Position numbers and translations under genes: made by a program. Positions 12,501 through 13,714 of a stretch of DNA of 13,714 bases are shown in pieces. The notes beneath the pieces are model-generated. The model ran no database searches, was not told where the DNA came from, and worked only from the letters and a program-made list of their open reading frames with translations. The stretch spans positions 978,058 to 991,771 of the forward strand of contig NW_003155737.1 of the NCBI RefSeq assembly GCF_000003605.2. The letters run 5' to 3'. How positions within the stretch are numbered: position 1 is the first letter of the stretch; the number at the start of each line of letters is the position of its first letter. Origin of the DNA: Saccoglossus kowalevskii. Taxonomy: Eukaryota > Hemichordata > Enteropneusta > Harrimaniidae.

Positions 12501-13428
12501 CTTCAAATTTTCAAAAATGGGGACTTATGTTTTGACTTCAATGTATGCTTCTGTGTGTGCATCTCAATCTGTCCAGCAGATATGCCTGGTCAAATTCAAA
12601 CTTCACAAATACACGGTACATCACATATCTTTGGCATGTCCATTCGTTTCATGGTCCAGTGGTCATTTTGTTTTAATGAATGTTGTTTCAGAGCCATCTC
12701 TGACATGTTTTGACCAATCATGTTCAAACTTTATATATATGTCATACGTCATGTCTCACATATGCACATGTAATTGATGTATGATCAGGTCATTGTAACC
12801 AGTCAAGATGGTCAAATATGACTTATTTATTTCAAAATCAAGCATTTCTGCCATTCGAGAGCCAGTTTTCCATCATATATAGGTGGATTTTGTTCAAACA
12901 TCAGACATTATGGACCTTGATGTACATAATTTTGTTTCTCAGATTGAATTCAAAATGGCCGACATGTGGCCATTTTGTTTTAAGAAATACTGTTCCAAAG
13001 CCATATCTCTGACATGCCTTGACTGGTCATGTTCAAACTTTATATATACATCATGTTACACCCATGCAAATGTCTTCATTGGACAATTCATTCAAGATTG
13101 CTGAATAGTGGCTATCATCAAAATTCATCAAAACCAAGCATTTCTGCCATTACAGATCTCAGTTGGAGTTTGTTCTAACTTCCAGCTATATCTCTGACAT
13201 TCTCTGACTGTTCATGTTCAAACTTTATATATTTCTTCAACAAGGAAAGTCATGTGTGTGGTACATGTATTGAAGATTGTGAATTGAAAAATGAGAATTG
13301 TATGGTAACCCTTGTATTTGTGTGAAACATATCCTTTCATGATAACTGTCATTTCTCTGTATTTATTTTTATATCATTTTTCTGTAGGTTTAATTGTTAC
13401 CTGTTGTCGGTTGTTTATTCCGGATGAT
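459..13428 (+). CDS. ATG9: ATG9 autophagy-related lipid scramblase, partial gene of 12 internal exons
   Basis: ATG9 is the multispanning membrane protein of Golgi/endosome-derived vesicles that seeds the phagophore. The family forms trimers, scrambles phospholipids between leaflets and works with ATG2. I joined 459-567, 5081-5224, 6001-6136, 6853-6955, 8146-8245, 8657-8706, 8808-8892, 9555-9695, 10648-10710, 10933-11007, 12366-12475 and 13388-13428. All introns are GT-AG and the 385 codons have no stop. Family landmarks, numbered from the first whole codon, include RWNHIENLDEFF (1-12), CVDYAVLF (51-58), AELTELDIYHRILRF (158-172), LWIGIANFLL (248-257), RHFNELDHEF (298-307), RGYKPSSKYM (313-322) and TVYDEDVLTVEHVLT (352-366). 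Predicted helices are at about 37-57, 87-108, 247-273 and 337-354. The family is usually about 800 residues, so just under half is present. The start codon with the N-terminal sorting region, and the C-terminal half, lie outside the window. Vertebrates have ATG9A and ATG9B; I cannot see any reason to assign this to either. Confidence 0.96.
568..825 (+). other. Start of intron 1, nothing recognised
   Basis: AT-rich intronic sequence between the exon A donor and the first repeat element. I see no exon-like segment. Confidence 0.6.
826..1215. repeat. Hairpin-led tandem duplication, about 159-bp period
   Basis: A perfect 9-bp inverted repeat, AGCTCTGCT (826-834) and AGCAGAGCT (848-856), opens the element. 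Two diverged direct copies follow: one from gacttcttc at 898, the other from gacttcttc at 1057. Both carry, in order, a ccttgggtg block, a cagattt block, tctaatt(t/g)tag, aatattttt and a (g)gtaaaaa(a)tgctattt block. The second copy ends at about 1215. The copies differ at many bases, so the duplication is old. I know of no coding content; it looks like a non-autonomous dispersed repeat. Confidence 0.65.
1216..3286 (+). other. Middle of intron 1, no gene seen
   Basis: AT-rich sequence with homopolymer A and T runs. Overlapping opposite-strand open frames at 1437-1652 are low-complexity and have no family resemblance. The only local structure noted is a cluster of TGACCT/AGGTCA half-sites at 2324-2359. 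Confidence 0.6.
2343..2359. repeat. 17-bp near-perfect palindrome with nuclear-receptor-like half-sites
   Basis: CTGACCT and AGGTCAG flank a gat spacer, giving two TGACCT/AGGTCA half-sites in everted order with 3-bp spacing. A further TGACCT lies at 2324-2329. The pattern resembles nuclear-receptor half-sites, but nothing else supports a regulatory role and chance is a real option. Confidence 0.3.
3287..3530 (-). mobile_element. Possible solo LTR or promoter-like remnant, minus strand
   Basis: Read on the minus strand, the order is CCAAT (3527-3523), TATAAAA (3447-3441), then AATAAA (3385-3380). Transcription starting about 30 nt after the TATA box would therefore meet a poly(A) signal within about 30 nt. 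That crowding is typical of LTRs rather than of cellular promoters. A segment with TG/CA ends can be drawn at 3287-3474 (minus strand starting TGTTACG). However, the flanking 5-mers (ttaca and aatgt) do not match, so there is no target-site duplication, and no primer-binding site is visible. The patch also has more CpG than its surroundings. Confidence 0.3.
3531..4139 (+). other. Intron 1 stretch, nothing recognised
   Basis: No exon-like or structured sequence was seen. A minus-strand open frame at 3667-3897 has biased low-complexity composition and no recognisable domain. Confidence 0.55.
4140..4640 (+). repeat. Dispersed repeat copy 1 with GGCC-hairpin monomers
   Basis: The element shares gacttatgttttgac (4173-4187) and many later blocks with intron 11 in the same orientation: caagcatttct, ggattttgttcaaac, ttcaaaatggccga, ggccattttgttttaa and catatctctgac. 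It is built from related monomers of about 120-145 nt: attcaaaatgg recurs at about 4310, 4461 and 4572. Two monomers hold hairpins with identical 9-bp arms, AAAATGGCC/GGCCATTTT, around 7-nt loops (4313-4337 and 4464-4488). A short tgcg run is at about 4193-4204. No coding content was seen. Confidence 0.75.
4641..5080 (+). other. End of intron 1, nothing recognised
   Basis: AT-rich sequence up to the tattttgcag acceptor of exon B. Confidence 0.6.
5081..5224 (+). CDS. ATG9: ATG9 exon B, first transmembrane helix
   Basis: The acceptor is ttttgcag ending at 5080 and the donor is gtaagc at 5225. The exon encodes residues 36-83, then the first two bases of Ser84. Residues 37-57 form a hydrophobic helix (QFIFIVLFSTFLLQCVDYAV). 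A short hydrophilic, acidic and lysine-rich loop follows (GESKDDPKEK), then KVTLGDAIIPLDQC, which matches the family pattern of VTLPDA plus a Cys. The loop has no Asn, so it lacks an N-glycosylation sequon. The exon is 144 nt and symmetric (starts and ends two bases into a codon). Confidence 0.95.
5225..6000 (+). other. Intron 2 of the window, no gene; small simple repeats
   Basis: It contains a run of nine G (5432-5440). A small hairpin pairs cacacaca (5564-5571) with tgtgtgtg (5577-5584). A TACATGTA palindrome is at 5685-5692. The end carries the T-rich tract and acceptor of exon C. Confidence 0.7.
6001..6136 (+). CDS. ATG9: ATG9 exon C, second transmembrane helix
   Basis: The acceptor is tattttctag ending at 6000 and the donor is gtaagt at 6137. 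The first base completes Ser84; residues 85-129 follow and the exon ends on a codon boundary. PIIVICIIIAGVFWILRLVK (87-106) is the second membrane helix and contains the family motif AGVFW followed by a basic edge. FWEIKSFYTNALKI (114-127) matches the YWEIHSFYLHALRI-type segment of animal ATG9. The open frame extends leftward into the intron, but the splice site and homology place the start here. Confidence 0.95.
6137..6456 (+). other. Start of intron 3, nothing recognised
   Basis: AT-rich sequence downstream of the exon C donor, up to the fold-back element. No exon-like segment was seen. Confidence 0.6.
6457..6612. mobile_element. MITE-like fold-back element, copy 1
   Basis: The left end aataaggttattatgagaa (6473-6491), running on to taccg, is imperfectly complementary to the right end containing ttacggaattctcgtaatga (6583-6602). 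The left 31 bases differ at one position from the left end of a second element in intron 4, and the right ends share tttgtgNatactttNcgg. The arms have several mismatches, so the copy is decayed. With no coding capacity it fits a non-autonomous inverted-repeat element; no clear target-site duplication was found. Confidence 0.6.
6613..6852 (+). other. End of intron 3, nothing recognised
   Basis: AT-rich sequence ending at the exon D acceptor. Confidence 0.55.
6853..6955 (+). CDS. ATG9: ATG9 exon D
   Basis: The acceptor is ttcatatcacag ending at 6852 and the donor is gtaagt at 6956. The exon encodes residues 130-163 plus the first base of Asp164. The sequence EELLNTTWHEVLKKVQQVQK followed by EQQMCIHKAELTEL is the conserved cytosolic amphipathic region (TW.EV....Q..Q...CIHK.ELTELD in the family). 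NTT at 134-136 is a sequon by pattern, but it lies on the predicted cytosolic side and is unlikely to be used. Confidence 0.95.
6956..7944 (+). other. First part of intron 4, no gene seen
   Basis: A small hairpin ACTACCC/GGGTAGT lies at 7202-7221. A GC-richer segment at about 7740-7940 contains a 60-codon open frame (7761-7943, + strand) without recognisable similarity or splice context. It is not called as a gene and may be part of the repeat that adjoins it. Confidence 0.6.
7945..8063. mobile_element. MITE-like fold-back element, copy 2
   Basis: The left arm taataataaggttattatg (from 7956), continuing as agggtac, pairs with the right arm cggtatcctcataataacct (8031-8050) continuing to 8063; the arms are about 27-33 nt with a small gap. 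At the centre a second perfect inverted repeat, AGACAGTA (7998-8005) and TACTGTCT (8009-8016), closes on a 3-nt loop, so the whole element could fold into one long hairpin. It is better preserved than the related copy in intron 3. It ends 82 nt before exon E. Confidence 0.72.
8146..8245 (+). CDS. ATG9: ATG9 exon E
   Basis: The acceptor is attttcacag ending at 8145 and the donor is gtaagt at 8246. The exon completes Asp164, encodes residues 165-196, and gives two bases of Ile197. IYHRILRFKNYMVAMVNKEL and LPIRIFLPFVGD align with the highly conserved DIYHRILRFQNYMVALVNK...LP region of ATG9. The exon is 100 nt. Confidence 0.95.
8246..8656 (+). other. Intron 5 of the window, nothing recognised
   Basis: A very AT-rich intron of 411 nt. 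No repeats or exon-like segments were seen beyond the splice sites. Confidence 0.7.
8657..8706 (+). CDS. ATG9: ATG9 exon F (50 nt)
   Basis: The acceptor is tttgtttacag ending at 8656 and the donor is gtaagt at 8707. The exon completes Ile197, encodes residues 198-213 (IFLTNGYKYNLEMILF) and the first base of Trp214. This matches the G.KYN.E.ILFWGP block of ATG9, a membrane-associated hydrophobic segment. It is one of the two shortest exons. It was placed by frame, splice sites and homology, as no open frame stands out on its own. Confidence 0.92.
8808..8892 (+). CDS. ATG9: ATG9 exon G
   Basis: The acceptor is caaatttag ending at 8807 and the donor is gtaagt at 8893. The exon completes Trp214, encodes residues 215-241 and two bases of Met242. 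GPWSPFENNWHLREDYKRSG followed by KRQELAK matches the ATG9 pattern GP.S.F.N.W.L...YKR...R.ELA. It is separated from exon F by a 101-nt intron, the shortest complete intron here. Confidence 0.94.
8893..9554 (+). other. Intron 7 of the window, with one hairpin
   Basis: No exon-like segment was seen. An imperfect inverted repeat at 9182-9234 is the only structure noted. The open frame running from 9472 into exon H is intron read-through and not an upstream coding extension. Confidence 0.7.
9182..9234. repeat. Imperfect inverted repeat
   Basis: GTGATTAC (9182-9189) pairs perfectly with GTAATCAC (9227-9234). The pairing continues inward with one bulge (accagag against ctccggt). It may be the end pair of a small decayed fold-back element. 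Confidence 0.45.
9555..9695 (+). CDS. ATG9: ATG9 exon H, third transmembrane helix
   Basis: The acceptor is ctgtttttcag ending at 9554 and the donor is gtaagt at 9696. The exon completes Met242, encodes residues 243-288 and two bases of Trp289. RILWIGIANFLLSPFIFLWQ (246-265) continues into ILYSFFSYADLIKRQPGTLG, both very close to the family. Pro259 and Gln265 lie within the helix at family-typical places. The exon is 141 nt and symmetric, so its loss would keep frame but remove a membrane helix. Confidence 0.96.
9696..10170 (+). other. First half of intron 8, nothing recognised
   Basis: No exon-like segment or clear repeat was seen. The open frame 9578-9778 is an out-of-frame shadow of exon H. 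Confidence 0.6.
10171..10400. repeat. Decayed minisatellite, units of about 30-31 bp
   Basis: Units start with attact(t) followed by a tagct block and a cc/ctca block. They start at 10171, 10201, 10231 (a longer 50-bp unit), 10281, 10311, 10342 and 10373. The last three are most alike (tatagcta...gtcct.acc). Units have diverged by substitution and small indels, in contrast to the near-uniform array in intron 10. Confidence 0.65.
10401..10647 (+). other. End of intron 8, nothing recognised
   Basis: A minus-strand open frame (10371-10580) overlaps here but has no recognisable similarity. The stretch ends in the acceptor of exon I. Confidence 0.55.
10648..10710 (+). CDS. ATG9: ATG9 exon I (63 nt)
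   Basis: The acceptor is tgtttttcag ending at 10647 and the donor is gtaagt at 10711. The exon completes Trp289, encodes residues 290-309 and two bases of Arg310. SNYGRLYLRHFNELDHEFQA contains RHFNEL, one of the most recognisable ATG9 motifs. The exon is symmetric (phase 2 to phase 2). Confidence 0.95.
10933..11007 (+). CDS. ATG9: ATG9 exon J (75 nt)
   Basis: The acceptor is cttatttatag ending at 10932 and the donor is gtaagt at 11008. The exon completes Arg310, encodes residues 311-334 (LARGYKPSSKYMDVFVSEML then AVVA) and two bases of Gln335. RGYKPASKYM is the matching family motif. The 41-bp minisatellite starts only 19 nt after this exon. Confidence 0.95.
11027..12100. repeat. 41-bp minisatellite, 26 units, with a 205-bp higher-order repeat
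   Basis: Unit starts occur exactly every 41 bp from 11027 to 12052. There are no indels in the first 25 units. The 26th is 3 bp short and diverged, followed by an 11-bp partial unit. A unit begins ctaggcattgatagtgaaat and continues atcctggctgtagtgagttt plus t. Most units differ from this at 0-4 positions. Recurrent variants are ggtattg, gcagtagcgagttgt and atagctt. Units 8-12 (11314-11518) and 13-17 (11519-11723) are identical over 205 bp, a five-unit higher-order duplication. The array fills most of intron 10, starting 19 nt after the exon J donor. The minus-strand open frame at 11765-11977 is only a translation of this array. Confidence 0.97.
12101..12365 (+). other. End of intron 10, AT dinucleotide-rich patch
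   Basis: A tatatacatata-type low-complexity patch is at about 12274-12305. The stretch ends in the ttttttctgctag acceptor of exon K. Confidence 0.65.
12366..12475 (+). CDS. ATG9: ATG9 exon K, fourth transmembrane helix
   Basis: The acceptor is ttttctgctag ending at 12365 and the donor is gtatgt at 12476. The exon completes Gln335, encodes residues 336-371 and the first base of Gly372. IAFFAASILAVLLLLTVYDE is the fourth helix, followed by DVLTVEHVLTLMTIL. The block TVYDEDVL.VEHVLT is near-invariant in ATG9 proteins. Confidence 0.96.
12513..13240 (+). repeat. Dispersed repeat copy 2 with GGCC-hairpin monomer
   Basis: It begins about 38 nt after the exon K donor, with gacttatgttttgac (12522-12536) as in the intron 1 copy. 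Blocks such as catgttcaaactttatatat recur at about 12719, 13029 and 13212. The AAAATGGCC/GGCCATTTT hairpin with a 7-nt loop is at 12952-12976. Further diverged monomers are near 12655 and 13088. The open frames at 12480-12777 and 12818-13104 lie wholly inside this repeat, overlap one another and are not genes. Confidence 0.75.
13388..13428 (+). CDS. ATG9: ATG9 exon L (41 nt, last in window)
   Basis: The acceptor is ttttctgtag ending at 13387 and the donor is gtgagt at 13429. The exon completes Gly372, encodes residues 373-385 (LIVTCCRLFIPDD) and ends on a codon boundary. It matches the C(R)-.-FIPD segment of ATG9. The coding sequence continues beyond 13714, where the next family block would begin with the FCPE-type motif. 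Confidence 0.9.
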
Positions 13429-13714
13429 GTGAGTAATAAATTTGATTTTTTTTCTCCCAGAATAAAATTGATAACTCAGGATTGTAGGAGAAATACTTTT
13501 CTTACTTAGTCTCATTGTGAATGTGTTTACATCATAGTCTGGAATTATTCATGGTTTCTAAAATACCTGCCTAGTCAGACTAGTGGTCAATTTAGTAATA
13601 TTGTGGGCAGGCTATATCAAAACCATCTAAGAAGACAAAATAAATGCTGCACACATGATTGACACCGCTTACGTTGATGTCATTTCTAGTGAAATGTACA
13701 TGTATAGCTGTATT
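13429..13714 (+). other. Start of the intron after exon L
   Basis: It opens with the gtgagt donor. No further ATG9 exon is seen before the window ends. A TACATGTA palindrome is at 13697-13704. Confidence 0.7.

Noticed and set aside
12480-13104. Four overlapping + strand open frames in intron 11
   Set aside because: All lie inside the second copy of the dispersed repeat, overlap in different frames and have no recognisable domain.
1-13714. Search for tRNA, rRNA or other RNA genes and for a second protein gene on either strand
   Set aside because: No cloverleaf-like or conserved RNA blocks were recognised by eye, and all other open frames are short and unsupported. A tRNAscan or Infernal run could still reveal something missed by reading.

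Overview
This window is an AT-rich piece of a nuclear animal genome. It holds an internal part of a single multi-exon gene on the + strand. Twelve short exons (41-144 nt), all bounded by GT-AG introns, join without a frame break into 385 codons. The product is clearly an ATG9 autophagy protein, the lipid scramblase of autophagosome formation. The N-terminal exon(s), roughly the first 30-40 residues of the family, and the C-terminal half lie outside the window.

The organism is probably a marine invertebrate, perhaps a mollusc or another lophotrochozoan. This is an inference from the single-copy-like ATG9 sequence, the moderately long repeat-rich introns, the many TACATGTA palindromes and the style of the intronic repeats. 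No species can be named from this sequence.

Layout: bases 1-458 are intron or upstream sequence with no recognisable exon. Exon A (459-567) is followed by a 4.5-kb intron. That intron contains a hairpin-led tandem duplication (826-1215), an LTR- or promoter-like patch on the minus strand (about 3287-3530) and one copy of a dispersed repeat with GGCC-hairpin monomers (about 4140-4640). Exons B-D (5081-6955) carry the first two membrane helices. Two related fold-back, MITE-like elements flank exon D in introns 3 and 4. Exons E-H (8146-9695) carry the central cytosolic and membrane-associated part and the third helix. Intron 8 holds a decayed minisatellite with units of about 31 bp. Exons I-J (10648-11007) are followed by intron 10, which is mostly a 41-bp minisatellite of 26 units with a 205-bp exact higher-order duplication. 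Exons K-L (12366-13428) carry the fourth helix and its conserved flanking motif. Intron 11 between them holds a second copy of the dispersed repeat.

I found no second gene, no RNA gene and no prokaryotic-type system. The structure not explained by the gene is all repeats. The most striking is the 41-bp array, whose unit junctions carry a splice-acceptor-like sequence.
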